From NCBI GenBank assembly GCA_028015205.1, contig CM051519.1:38917979-38981978 (forward strand): a stretch of DNA of 64,000 nucleotides, read 5' to 3'. The notes beneath the pieces are model-generated. The model saw only the letters and a list, made by a program, of their open reading frames with translations, did no database searches and was not told the origin of the DNA. This DNA is from Mytilisepta virgata. Taxonomy: Eukaryota > Mollusca > Bivalvia > Mytilida > Mytilidae. Position 1 is the first letter of the stretch. Each line of letters begins with the position of its first letter. The position numbers and the translations under genes are program-made. Positions 11,273-22,522 of this stretch are shown here, piece by piece.

Positions 11273-11490
11273 ATAAAATGAATCACAAAATACCGAAATA
11301 AATTTGATGTACTGTATGGCCATTTCGTTTACTGACAACGCATCAGCAGTGCTCTAGATCAAAATAAATGATAAATTAATAAGTACAACCATCAAAACTC
11401 GAAACAATTTAAACAAACAGGAATCCAAACTCAGATATGGGTTACCTCTGCATCAAAAGAAAGAGCCTAAGAAATTTCTGGTATTTTTTG
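11273..11490. repeat. Right arm of the 2.7-kb inverted repeat
   Basis: Reverse complement of 8803-9048: atcacaaaataccgaaataa, gcatcagcagtgctc, aaccatcaaaac, aggaatccaaactcag and ttgatgcagag in complement, through aatttctggtatttttt. The two arms face each other across the exon at 9780-10121. Confidence 0.8.
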
Positions 11491-11622
11491 TCGAATTTTG
11501 AACGGAAAATTTAAAAGCATTTAAGTAATGAATCATGTCAGGACAAAAATTCTGGCTACTAGGCTGAAAATTCCCTCGGGAACTTACAGTCCACCAGCAG
11601 TGACATAGACCCAGTGGTAGTA

Positions 11623-11688
11623 TTAAAATGTATCACAAAATACCTAAATAAATTTGATGCACTGTATGACCATTTCGTTGACTAAAAA
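11623..11688. repeat. Partial copy of the 8803/11273 repeat family
   Basis: Matches the start of the 11273 arm (atcacaaaatacctaaataa, gcactgtatgaccatttcgt) in the same orientation and stops before the gcatcagcag part. It is a truncated dispersed copy. Confidence 0.7.
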
Positions 11689-11844
11689 CTCCAAAAGAAA
11701 ATCTAAGTATTAATTTTTTAAAACATATTAGGCATATTTCAAGACAAATAAATTAAAAGGTTCAAATATCATATTTTGTTGACATTGGTAGAATTTTTCA
11801 AGAATTATAGTTTTAACCATAAATCTATGATTACAAAGTTCGCC

Positions 11845-12995
11845 TCGCTCCCCCAATAATTTTGGTGTGTGGCTGTGTAGCTCCCCGAGATGCACCCTCA
11901 CAGCAAGTAATATGACGGTAGGTCGCTTGATATCGGAGAACTGAACTCGGACTTAAAACTTAACCTAAGTCAATAAAGCGCAATAAGCAGGTCAAGGTGA
12001 CCTAATTTTGGTGGGAGGCTGTGTTACTCCCCGGGTGCACCCTGACACCAAGTAATATGATTGTACGTCGCTTGATATTAGAGAACTGAACTGGAACGTA
12101 AAACTTAACCTAAGTAAATAAAGAGCGACAAGTAGGTCAGAATGACCTAATTTTGGTGGGAGGCTGTGTTACTCCCCGAGATGCATCCTCACACCAAGTA
12201 ATATGACTATAGGTCCTTTGGTATCGGAGAACTGAGCTCGGACATAAAATTTAACCAAGTCAATGAAGCGCGATAAGTAGGTCAGAGTGACCTAATTTTG
12301 TGGGAGGCTTTTTTACTCTCTGAGATGCACCCTCACCCCACGTAGTATTATTGTAGGTCCCTTGGTATCGGAGAACTGAACTCGGACGTAAAACTTAACC
12401 TAAGTCGATGAAGCCCGATAAGTAGGTCAGAGTGACCTAATTTTTGTGGGAGGCTGTGTAGATCCCCGAGATGCACCCTCATACCAAGTAATATGAGTGT
12501 AGGTACCTTGGTATCGGAGAACTAAACTTGGACGTAAAACTTAACCTGTGTCAATGAAGCGCGATAAGTAGGTCAGATTGACCTAATTTTGGTGGGCAGC
12601 TGTGTAACTCTCTGAGATGCACTTTCACACCAGGTAATATGATTGTAGGTCCCTTTGTATCGGAGAACTGAACTCAGTCGTAAAACTTGATCAACCTCAC
12701 TGAAGCGCGATAAGTAGGTCAGAGTGATCTAATTTTGGTGGGAGACTGTGTTACTCCCCGAGATGCACCCTCACACCAAGTAATATGATTGTAGGTCCCT
12801 TGGTATCGAAGAAATAAACTCGGACATAAAACTTAACATAAGTCAATGAAGCGCGACAAGTAGGTCAGAGTGAGCTAATTTTGGTGGGAGGATGTGTTCC
12901 CCTCTGATATACATCCTAACACCAAGTAATATGATTGTAGGTCGCTTTGTATGTTAAAACTTATTTTTGACATAAAACTTAAAAGCCAGTCAACT
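11845..12995. repeat. Satellite array, 145-146 bp unit with ERE-like palindrome
   Basis: About eight tandem units. Landmarks recur in each: aattttggtgggaggctgtg, actccccgagatgcaccctc, accaagtaatatg, ttggtatcggagaactgaac, and gaagcgcgataagtaggtca. The 15-bp palindrome AGGTCAnnnTGACCT starts at 11989, 12134, 12279, 12424 and 12570 in perfect form, and at 12716 and 12862 with one changed base in the right half; the steps are 145, 145, 145, 146, 146 and 146. The last unit near 12900-12995 degrades. The array lies in the intron between the two cysteine-rich exons. Confidence 0.9.
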
Positions 12996-13279
12996 GTGTA
13001 ATATGAGTCGTGTGACCTTCATCACATGGTTAGTTTCTTTGAACAACGTGCACCTGCACACAAAAATATATGACCGTATTTCAACTAGTAACTGAGAACT
13101 GGTTGTGGACGTATACGCGTACGCGGACGTGGACTAAAAAGGTTGAAAAAACAATATTTTTTCTGATAATTGACATTAACACTCCTTATATTACTATGAA
13201 ACAAATGTCATCTAATCTATCTAAATAAATTTGGAATTTGATGTGATTTCTGGTAAAAATCGATCTATATTGTGGTATT

Positions 13280-13850
13280 AGGGACGAGATCAAAAGTTCA
13301 ATGTAGGATAAAAAACTTAATTCACATACTTTTTTCTCTGACACCCCCCCAAACCCTCTTAACTTAATTTGGAAACATTGATTGACCAATATGGGCATAT
13401 GCTTTGAAAGTATACTTTATGTATCATGGGTCCTGTTTTTCATCAAAAATGTATGTTTGTTCTGTATATTGACTTGGACATTACTTTTAAAAAATATTGG
13501 AAAAAATGATGTGTATTTTTAGTACGCATCAAAAAAGGCACTGTTAAATTATAATTTTATACATATCATTCAAAATTCACGATCGATAAAGTGTTTGAAC
13601 GACGTAGATACTATGATTGATTTCGCCCCAATATTCTCGGCCAAAAATTTGCTTTTCGGTACGATTTGATGGCTTTTATTTGCTTTAACAGTCCAAACAC
13701 ATGTTAGGGCCGAACTTGAATCCGAATTTTTCAATCCATAAATCGATGTCGGATAACAAAACTTGCAGCGATACCCCCCCCCCCCCCTCCCCCCCACAAA
13801 CTATTTGAATTAAGTTTTTTATCCTACATAGAACTTTTGATCTCGTCCCT
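13280..13850. mobile_element. Foldback element with 45-bp arms and internal C-tract
   Basis: Left arm 13280-13323 (agggacgagatcaaaagttc, then aggataaaaaacttaattca) is the near-perfect reverse complement of 13806-13850. Between them are two C-runs, one short at about 13344-13351 and one of about 22 C in 24 bases at 13773-13796. Minus-strand open frames within it (13186-13398, 13570-13797) are by-products. I call it MITE-like; no target duplication was established. Confidence 0.7.
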
Positions 13851-14937
13851 TAGCGAGGTTTGTGGTGTTAAGTTTTGCTTAGTTTATCAATATCAGGGTT
13901 TAACCGTATACCGATATTTACATTCCGGGTGTTTTATTTAGTGTATCTTCCGTTTACGATCTTCAGATAATGTGACGGAAACAACTGTATTCTTTAATTG
14001 ATTGTGACATTCTTGACTTTTGCTGTTATCCGTTTTGTTGTTTATTCAAACTACAAAGTTAACAATTCGATAATCTTCTTTACCACCTTTTTACGACTAA
14101 TGCATTTATATTCTATCACGAAAACCTAATACATGCTTTACTTCTATAAATATTTTTCTCTTGAGGTCGGAGGTACCTAATTGGGCTATATTTCAGATTC
14201 TTATAAAATTTTGAAACTAGATCATGTTGAACTCCATCTGAATGTCAAAAAATAATGTGTATCACTTAAATATTTTAAATTGTGATTTCTCAAAATCCTA
14301 TCCCTATGATTTTATTAAAATGATATATTATTGGCATTGAAATTCTAGTTTTATTTATATAAATATTATAAGCGGTCACCATTTTCGTCTTTTTTAGTAT
14401 ATTAAATTGATTACTATATGTAGAGTGAAAAAAAAGAGTTAAAAAGTCAAAATAAGCGTAACATCGTCAATATCATGACAATGCCGCGATTAAAAATATA
14501 GATCTTTAGTGTTATTACAAATAGGACATAAAGTTGAATGATTTCTATAGCGAAAACGAAGCTTTTTTTAATATCAATGAAACGGAAAAGTTGACAGCAA
14601 TAACATATCATGTTTGTAGAAAATTCTAGGGAATCTTTTTATTTTTTAGTAATGACGATTTAATGTGAAATTATTATTTTGTGTCGGCAGCCTTTTTATG
14701 AAATCTACAATAAAAGACCTATATTTTAAGGATTTTAAATCACCCTGATTGAAGAAATATAAATGCTAAATTTTTCGATATTTAGATGTTTCGAATAGTC
14801 TAGAAGATAAATTTAAATCTGTTTTTCGTGATCTTATCCACCAGTGCTTCTGCACTAAACAGGGTACAAAACGGTATGTATACATGGTACTTGGTAGAGA
14901 AAAAGCTTTGGCAAAACTACATTGGACTGAGGAGAAG
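13851..14937. other. Non-coding AT-rich intronic stretch
   Basis: No supported gene, repeat or splice site. A short minus-strand open frame at 14766-14972 has no domain. Confidence 0.4.
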
Positions 14938-15188
14938 TCCAATATGTCATGTTGACTAGTACAATATGTCATATTGACTAGTCCAATACGGCATACTGAC
15001 TAGTCCAATGAGTCAAATTAACTAGTCCAATATGTCAAATTTACTAGTCCAATATGTCATTTTGACTAGTCCAATATGTCATTTTGACTAGTCCAATATG
15101 TCTTATTGACTATCCAATGTGTCATATTGACAAGTCCAATATTTCATATTGATTAGTTCAATGTCATATTGACTAGTCCAATATGATC
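14938..15188. repeat. Minisatellite, 22-bp unit, about 11 copies
   Basis: The unit is tgactagtccaatatgtcat plus two bases, with single-base variants and shorter units towards the right end (tgactatccaatgtgtcat, gattagttcaatgtcat). Most units carry ACTAGT. Confidence 0.9.
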
Positions 15189-16484
15189 CTAAACTAGGCC
15201 AATATGGGGATCAAAAATATTTCCTATATATCTTCAATCTTGCGTCCGTAGACGACTACAACGCTAATTAGGAAAGTCTCTGATCCGTCGTAACATGTAC
15301 AGGTAAACATAGATGGCAAGAAAACGTCTATTATCGTATTTCCCCATGCCTATATCGACCTGCTGAGGCCTTCACAATTTCGGCACTGTGACGTCGTAAA
15401 GAGTTGACCCGACCCTAATATGAGCTGACCCGAATATATCAGCGACGTCATAATGTTTGACCCAACGTTGACCCGAATATATCAGGAAAACATCCGGTTA
15501 TAGGCAGATGACCATTGAAAAGTAAGAAATTCCATTAAGATTGCTAGTTAACAATACGATAAATTTATTATCAAGTTTTCTTCAAACATTGTAAAATATA
15601 AGCCGCTCGACACAATATGCTCACTCGCCGAAAAAGCTTCACATTGTGTATCGCGGCTGATATTTTACGATATACGTTTGCAGAAAACCTGATAATATAT
15701 ACATATTGGCCAATTAGGCAAATTGGGCGGATATGTGTCGCATTGGCGTACTTTGACATTTTGTATTGTATTGACAGGTTTTAACACATTTAGGCTTATA
15801 TTCTGTTGTTAGTCAATAATTTCGTATATTTGAGGGTGGTCAAGCAACTGAGTCACTTAATATGGCGAACAATGTCGTACATATTTGCTATATGAACAGC
15901 CAAAATGCATTGGCAATATATATAAAAGTGATTTATATATTGTCACTGGCATAATATCAAATAATAATGTCAAAAGTAGATCAAAACACTCGTTGTTCAA
16001 ATTATTGTCCTGCTTCGTTTCTGTCAGGTACTCTCTCAGGCAATTTGCAGACTTCTTGTTTGCTTTCAGAGTATTTTCAGAGTTCAATTTTAACCGTTTA
16101 ATTACAATTTTATGTACGCAGGTAAGGACATTTTTTGTCATTTTTTTCCGTACAAATTCTTGTCCTGTGAATAATAAAACGTTTTACCGCGGTTTGTATG
16201 TCTTAAGGAATTGTTTTTCTTTGTTGATTCGTTGTTGATCTGTGATTGAATCGGAGCATTGAATATGGGAAAATATTGAAATTTGGTCATTTCGTACCAT
16301 AAACTACAATGAACAATATACCAATACTCATAAGAACATAAATGACAGATTTAATAAATCAACCCCCAAAAGGACAGTAAACGGCACTGGTAAGGAAAAC
16401 CATGTAAATCCCTTTGTAGACCATGATGGTTTCCGAACACGAGAAACAGAAGGTAATTAATTTATAAAAGAAAATATATTTGGA
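15189..16484. other. Intronic stretch with opposing uncertain open frames
   Basis: A direct repeat of tgacccgaatatatcag occurs at about 15428 and 15470. At 15857-16141 (minus) and 15885-16238 (plus) two overlapping frames are open; the plus frame ends at a good donor-like tgtacgcag/gtaagg near 16120 and the minus one looks more protein-like. Neither has a domain, so no gene is called. Confidence 0.3.
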
Positions 16485-16835
16485 GAAAGGCTTTGCGAAA
16501 AAAGTCCGGAAAAGTATCATTTTCACAATAATTCCTATTTCCAATGGAAAAAACTCTCACAATAATTATCCGATCACCTTAAACTGAAAGTTGATCTACA
16601 ACTCATCATTATAAGCTCACATACCAAACATAAGATTAATTGGGTAAACGGTTTCTGAAAAAAAATCCGGAAAACTATTAGTTTGACAATAATTCATATT
16701 TTCAAGGGCTGTATCTCTCACAATAATTATCCAATCAGCGTGAAACTCAAATTTAATCTGTAACTCATCATTATAAGCTCACATATCAATAACAAGATCA
16801 CTTGGTAAAAGGGTTTTCGAAATAAGTCCATAAAA
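16485..16835. repeat. Direct tandem duplication, about 180-bp unit
   Basis: Two adjacent copies share aaaagtccggaaaa, ttgacaataattc, ctctcacaataattatccga, and aactcatcattataagctca followed by cacata. Copies are clearly diverged. Confidence 0.7.
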
Positions 16836-17143
16836 CTGTTTCGGCGTTACACGTTTTCGACATTGAGAAAAGCTAACAATACATAAACTGTTGGTTGGTA
16901 TCTGAGAATGTGTATTATTAACCATCTCGGTTACTGTTTATTTGTTGTGGTAAAATTGACTTAACAAAAAAATTGAAATGGTTTTGAAATTGAAAGCATC
17001 TTCGTAGTCTAATAGCTGTAATAAGGACAATGATGGCAAAGGACGTGGATCCTTATTTTCTAAATCAGATAAAACCATTGCGAAAATTCAAGTCTGTTTC
17101 TTTACAGGAAAAAAAATTGAGAATAATTCTAATGCGTACTTAC

Positions 17144-17281
17144 TCTGAACACAACTATTACCGTCTTCAGATGGCGTTGTGCTATTTTCACAGATACACA
17201 ATTTACCGTCGCATCCACGTTCTAAACATATGGAGTTATATGGACAGTCATCATTGATACTGCATCTTCCCATTGGTTTTA
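17144..17281 (-). CDS. Upstream exon of the cysteine-rich EB/EGF-like gene
   Basis: Minus-strand exon with acceptor ctcttgcag at 17282-17290 and donor GTAAGT at 17143-17138. It is 138 bases, phase 1-1, and encodes one compact module: CSINDDCPYNSICLERGC, then GKLCICENSTTPSEDGNSC. Six to eight cysteines in this order fit an EB or EGF-like module of a secreted or membrane protein. Its last base and the first two of the exon at 9780-10121 form one Ile codon, supporting a shared transcript. The intron between them is about 7 kb and is full of tandem repeats. I saw no further exon upstream to 27 kb on this strand. Confidence 0.7.
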
Positions 17282-18169
17282 CTGCAAGAGACCAATTGCA
17301 ATGAATCATTTAAAATTGGCCGCAAAGAAAGTATCTTAAATATTACAACATTTGAAATATATTGAAGGTTGTTCCAGAATTCCTCCTACATCAAAGAGCC
17401 TGTTTTATAATCGGCTAGGGCGGACTCCGTGTATTAAACTAGAAAATTTGCAGATTCTCTCCAGAATGGGCATTTACCAGTATTTTACGACAATTGCATA
17501 TATTTTCTGCCAAGTAATATTATATCCTTAACTTCTAAAACCATTCTTCTATTTATAAAAGATTATAGTTTTAAGTGATCTAAATGAATACCCTAATTAT
17601 TACAGAGATGATTAATAACATAGCTTGGTATAGATGACCAAAAAGTGTCTTCCTCTTTTATTTTGCCTGGCCAAAAACAACAATCTCAATTTATGGAGAC
17701 AATTATTCAGATGCAGGAAGTAAAACATACAAGGTTTTTTGTACAGAAAGTTAATTTGAAATTCGTAAAATAAGGAATATAAATGGAGGCATAGAAAGAC
17801 TAGTATAACGTATAAAAGACTAAAGCTGACCAAACATAAATGCAAAATAATAACAAAAAGGTTAAAAAGTTAAAATGGTCCAACTTTTCGGTTATATGGC
17901 CTTGTTCATGAGTAAGCAGGTAGAAACAAAAATATATTGACTTTTTTCAATAAGACATTTGAAGTTGTGCTTATAATGATAGGCGAACAATTAAATAAAT
18001 CTAAAACAGGCCGATTGATCTAAGAGTAATCTCGGAATAATTGAAAAGATGTAAAATTACTCCTTTATTCTTTGTCAAGTGTTTATTTTAAAAACAGCAA
18101 GAGTTTGAAGAAAAATAAACATTTTATAATACTGTTTTTGATGCACTGCATATCCATATTTCAGCAGCT
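17282..18169. other. Non-coding stretch, nothing recognised
   Basis: AT-rich. The minus open frame at 17612-17845 is low-complexity hydrophobic translation without splice context. Confidence 0.35.
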
Positions 18170-20318
18170 CATGTAATATCACTAGTTCTCGGCAAGTCAT
18201 GTCCTATCCTATCACTAGTTCTCAGTAATTATGTTCTATCCTATCACTAGTTCTCAGCAAGTCGTGTGCTATCACTAGTTCTCAGCAAGTCGTGTGCTAT
18301 CACTAGTTCTCAACAAGTCATGTCCTATCACCAGTTCTCAGCAAGTCATGTCCTACCGCTAGTTCTCAGCATGTCGTGTCCTATCACTAGTTCTCAACAA
18401 GTCATGTCCTATCACTAGTTCTCAACAAGTCATGTCCTATCACTAGTTCTCAACAAGTCATGTCCTATCACTAGTTCTCAGCAAGTCATATCCTATCGCT
18501 AGTTCTCAACAAGTCATATCCTATCGCTAGTTCTCAGCAAGTCATGTCCTATCACCAGTTCTCAGCAAGTCCAGTCCTATAGCTAGTACTCAGAAAGTCA
18601 TGTCCTATCACTAGTTCTCAACAAGTCATGTCCTATCGCTAGTTCTCAGCAAGTCATGTCCTATCACTAGTTCTCAGCAAGTCATGTCCTATCACTAGTT
18701 CCCAGCAAGTCATGTCCTATTGCTAGTTCTCAACAAGTCATGTCCTATCAATAGCTCTCAACAAGTCATGTCCTATCACTAGTTCTCAACAAGTCATGTC
18801 CTATCACTAGTTCTCAACAAGTCATGTCCTATCGCTAGTTCTCAGCAAGTCATGTCCTATCGCTAGTACTAAGCAAGTCATGTCCTATCACTAGTTCTCA
18901 ACAAGTCATGTCCTATCACTAGTTCTCAACAAGTCATGTCCTATCACTAGTTCTCAGCAAGTCATGTCCTATCACTAGTTCTCAACAAGTTATGTCCTAT
19001 CGCTAGTACTAAGCAAGTCATGTCCTATCACTAGTTCTCAGCAAGTCATGTCCTATCACTAGTTCTCCACAAGTCATGTCCTATCACTAGTTCTCAACAA
19101 GTCATGTCCTATCACTAGTTCTCAGCAAGTCATGTCCTATCACTAGTTCTCAGCAAGTCATGTCCTATCACTAGTTCTCAACAAGTCATATCCTATCGCT
19201 AGTTCTCAACAAGTCATATCCTATCGCTAGTTCTCAGCAAGTCATGTCCTATCACTAGTTCTCAGCAAGTCATGTCCTATCACTAGTTCTCAGCAAGTCC
19301 AGTCCTATAGCTAGTACTCAGAAAGTCATGTCCTATCACTAGTTCTCAACAAGTCATGTCCTATCGCTAGTTCTCAGCAAGTCATGTCCTATCACTAGTT
19401 CTCAGCAAGTCATGTCCTATCACTAGTTCCCAGCAAGTCATGTCCTATTGCTAGTTCTCAACAAGTCATGTCCTATCACTAGTTCTCAGCAAGTCATGTC
19501 CTATCACTAGTTCTCAACAAGTCATGTCCTATCGCTAGTTCTCAGCAAGTCATGTCCTATCGCTAGCACTAAGCAAGTCATGTCCTATCACTAGTTCTCA
19601 ACAAGTCATGTCCTATCACTAGTTCTCAGCAAGTCATGTCCTATCACTAGTTCTCAACAAGTCATGTCCTATCACTAGTACTAAGCAAGTCATGTCCTAT
19701 CACTAGTTCTCTGCAAGTCATGTCCTATCACTAGTTCTCAACAAGTCATGTCCTATCACTAGTTCTCAACAAGTCATGTCCTATCGCTAGTTCTCAGCAA
19801 GTCATGTCCTATCGCTAGTACTAAGCAAGTCATGTCCTATCACTAGTTCTCAACAAGTCATGTCCTATCACTAGTTCTCAACAAGTCATGTCCTATCACT
19901 AGTTCTCAGCAAGTCACGTCCTATCACTAGTTCTCAACAAGTCATGTCCTATCGCTAGTACTAAGCAAGTCATGTCCTATCACTAGTTCTCAGCAAGTCA
20001 TGTCCTATCACTAGTTCTCAACAAGTCATGTCCTATCACTAGTTCTCAACAAGTCATGTCCTATCACTAGTTCTCAGCAAGTCATGTCCTATCACTAGTT
20101 CTGAACAAGTCATGTCCTATCACTAGTTCTGAACAAGTCATGTCCTATCACTAGTTCTCAGTAAGTCATGTCCTATCACTAGTTCTCAACAAGTCATGTC
20201 CTATCGCTAGTACTAAGCAAGTCATGTCTTATCGCTAGTTCTCAACAAGTCATATCCTATCACTAGTTCTCAGCAAGTCATGTCCTGTCACTAGTTATCA
20301 GTAAGTCATGTCCTGTTC
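18170..20318. repeat. Minisatellite, 28-bp unit, about 76 copies, higher-order structure
   Basis: The unit is tcatgtcctatcactagttc followed by tcaacaag or tcagcaag. Marker variants recur at fixed distances: ccagtcctatag appears at 18571 and again at 19299, exactly 728 bases or 26 units apart, with the same flanking variants (ctagtactcagaaag before, ctagttcccagcaag after). Units with ctagtactaagcaag recur about 140 bases or 5 units apart. This shows amplification of blocks rather than single units. No open frame or unique spacers are present, so it is not a CRISPR array. Confidence 0.95.
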
Positions 20319-20737
20319 TCAAGAACAAAATTATGAAAAGACGAAACAATAATCTAAACAACTCTTTTAGAGGATCTAAAATGGTAAAACTACCTAAAAC
20401 CATCTTATCTAGAAGGGAGGGTACTCTGTTGTTTACAAAAATTTAATAATTGTTTTTAGCCAATACCGGAATATTAAAAACTGAGCTTTTTAGAACCTTG
20501 GGGACTTATTTAATTTTATGGACGTCATGACTTGGTTGACAGGTATGAAAAAAAACCAGTTTCCCAAATGAAAATGGACCTGTTTCATTGATGTTGTCCC
20601 TTCCTCATACTGGATTTGACATTGGCAACATGGCGGGTGTCCTGTGGAAGCAGAGACTGCTTTCACTTCGGGAGCATCTGAGTCTACCCTCGGTTTTTAG
20701 GTGGGGTCCATGTTGTTCATATGTTTTTAGTTTTTAA
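20319..20737. other. Non-coding stretch, possible retroelement tail
   Basis: From about 20580 the sequence (tggatttgacattggcaaca, gggagcatctgagtctaccc) is more GC-rich and runs into the dispersed repeat at 20738, so it may belong to the same element. No coding frame seen. Confidence 0.3.
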
Positions 20738-20841
20738 GTATAGTATTTGTATTGTTTTGGTCTTGTTTTCGTTGTTCTCCGGAGTTTGTCAGTTATTTTC
20801 GATTTTCCCCTCCATCGAATATCCCTTTGGTATTTCTTGAC
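20738..20841. repeat. Dispersed repeat, inverted relative to 49288-49398
   Basis: Shares attgttttggtcttgtt, gttgttctccggagtttgtc and gaatatccctttggtatttc with the reverse complement of 49288-49398. Likely the end of a retroelement or SINE family; the full element is not defined here. Confidence 0.75.
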
Positions 20842-21276
20842 TTTACTTACACCACCAGAAGCATGCAACATGGTTGTAATAAGCATTCTATAATACCAAC
20901 TTTGATGTATACATACATTTTGTAGTATTAAGGACTCTCTGTCATTATGTTTTTGTTCATGAAAGAAATAACATCAAAAATTTGATACATACTAAATAAC
21001 AGTGTGCATAGCATTTTTGTTGTTATTTCGAATGAACAAAAAAATAATGACAGCCATTCATTATAATTTAATTTAAAAATAATTTGTGAAGTCCCAAAAG
21101 ATAAACTATAAAGACGGCGTGACATTACAGTCAAGGAGATTTTTTTTAATTGAACAACAAACACAAAAGACCTTCACCAATCAGAAACGACATTACATCC
21201 AAAATTAAATTATCATCAGATAAATCAAATCCCAATATTTTAAATTCATCGTTAAAGAATATCTTTGACACGATAT
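20842..21276. other. Non-coding stretch, nothing recognised
   Basis: AT-rich sequence between two repeats. The minus open frame at 20928-21164 is not supported. Confidence 0.35.
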
Positions 21277-21569
21277 GACATTAAATTACGGGGCCTCGGT
21301 GGCCGAGTGATCTAGGTAGTTCGTCATGATAACTAATGATCACTAGCCTATCAACACTGAGGCTGTGTGTTCGAATCTCACCTTTGGCAAGGTGTGTTCG
21401 ACTCCGATCTAAATTGACAGGGATTGCCAATTTTCCTACCGAAGGTCGGTGGTTCTCTCCGGGTACTCCGGCTTCCTCCACCAATAAAAACTAGCCGCCG
21501 CGAAATAGCCAAATGTGCTGAAAACGGCGTAAAACCCCAACTAAACAAACAAACAAGACATTAAATTAC
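21277..21569 (+). mobile_element. tRNA-derived SINE with 13-bp target-site duplication
   Basis: The insert 21290-21556 (267 bp) is flanked by perfect copies of gacattaaattac at 21277-21289 and 21557-21569. Its head resembles a class II tRNA (Ser/Leu-like) with A box tggccgagtga at about 21300 and B box gttcgaatctc at 21370, both needed for polymerase III. The body includes gtggttctctccgggtactc and ccggcttcctccacc, which resembles a domain conserved among metazoan SINEs (from memory, to be checked), and the tail is an aaac repeat. A second copy is at 48711-48976. Confidence 0.93.
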
Positions 21570-22522
21570 CATTTGGCATTTCGTCATATGATTATTTTTA
21601 GATTTTTTCTCCTTTCTGTTTGACATGGATTAATTTATGCTAGTAAATGATGACACAACGCGTTCTAGTAGCGTTGACACCAGATAATGCAGGAATAAGG
21701 AAACGGAATTCTATATAAGCTATTAGCTTGTTTTCGAATTCTATTGTTATTAATGTACTTTGTCTATTATTATGTATCTTTGATTATTAGAATAAATATG
21801 TTCAAACTAACGAATAGTCATATAATTTTACTATTGTCAGAAATTGGGAAGATCGGCAGAAAAATCAGTTTTTCCATAATGAAATTTTTCTTTTATAATT
21901 CAATCAAATATACCTTAAAATGGTATTTAACAAAATTTTATGAAATCCTTTTTATTTTTTCATACATTTTTGAGAGACTGAAGTTGCCAATGCAAAGACA
22001 ATGAAAAATCCAGAGAAAACCTATTTCCTGCAAATTTTCAAGGCTTAATAGCTCTAAAATGAGCACATGAACCTATATTTTTTTCTTGCTTGTTTGTTTA
22101 CTATTCATATATTCTCTCAAACTAAAACACCTATTTCAAATCCTATTTATTTCCTATTAGACCAGCGATCATCCGTAAGTGTCGTTAATACATGAATGGA
22201 TAACAATGTTTACATTCCAGTTTAGAAATGCACAAACACATCATTTATTACTTTCAGTGTCAAATATTATACAGTTTGCAATGATTATTCTAATAAACAT
22301 ACCTTTTACATGTTTTACTGCTTCTGCGAACATAAAAAATAAACCGAAAGCGAGTACAATATACAAAACGTCCATTTTCTATATACTGCTTCTACGAGTC
22401 ACAGTCCAACTTAGAATTAGATCACATCCGAGTGTTGTAACCTCAACAAATATGCATATTTCTAATATTTATGAAAATTTATATCCATTATTTTGCCTTA
22501 AATGTTGTAAACAATTATACAG
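21570..22522. other. AT-rich stretch upstream of a putative exon
   Basis: Open frames at 21744-22004 and 22179-22601 are hydrophobic and AT-driven. An acceptor-like ttacattccag at about 22212 precedes the second, but I cannot connect it in frame to the exon at 22523. Confidence 0.3.

Noticed and set aside
15857..16238. Overlapping plus and minus open frames
   Set aside because: Both strands are open and neither shows a domain; a donor-like site on one strand alone is not enough.
18170..20318. CRISPR-like regular repeat array
   Set aside because: Repeats are directly abutting with no unique spacers, in an intron-bearing animal genome; it is a minisatellite.
21290..21380. A tRNA gene
   Set aside because: The tRNA-like head is part of a SINE with body, tail and target duplications, and a second copy exists at 48711.
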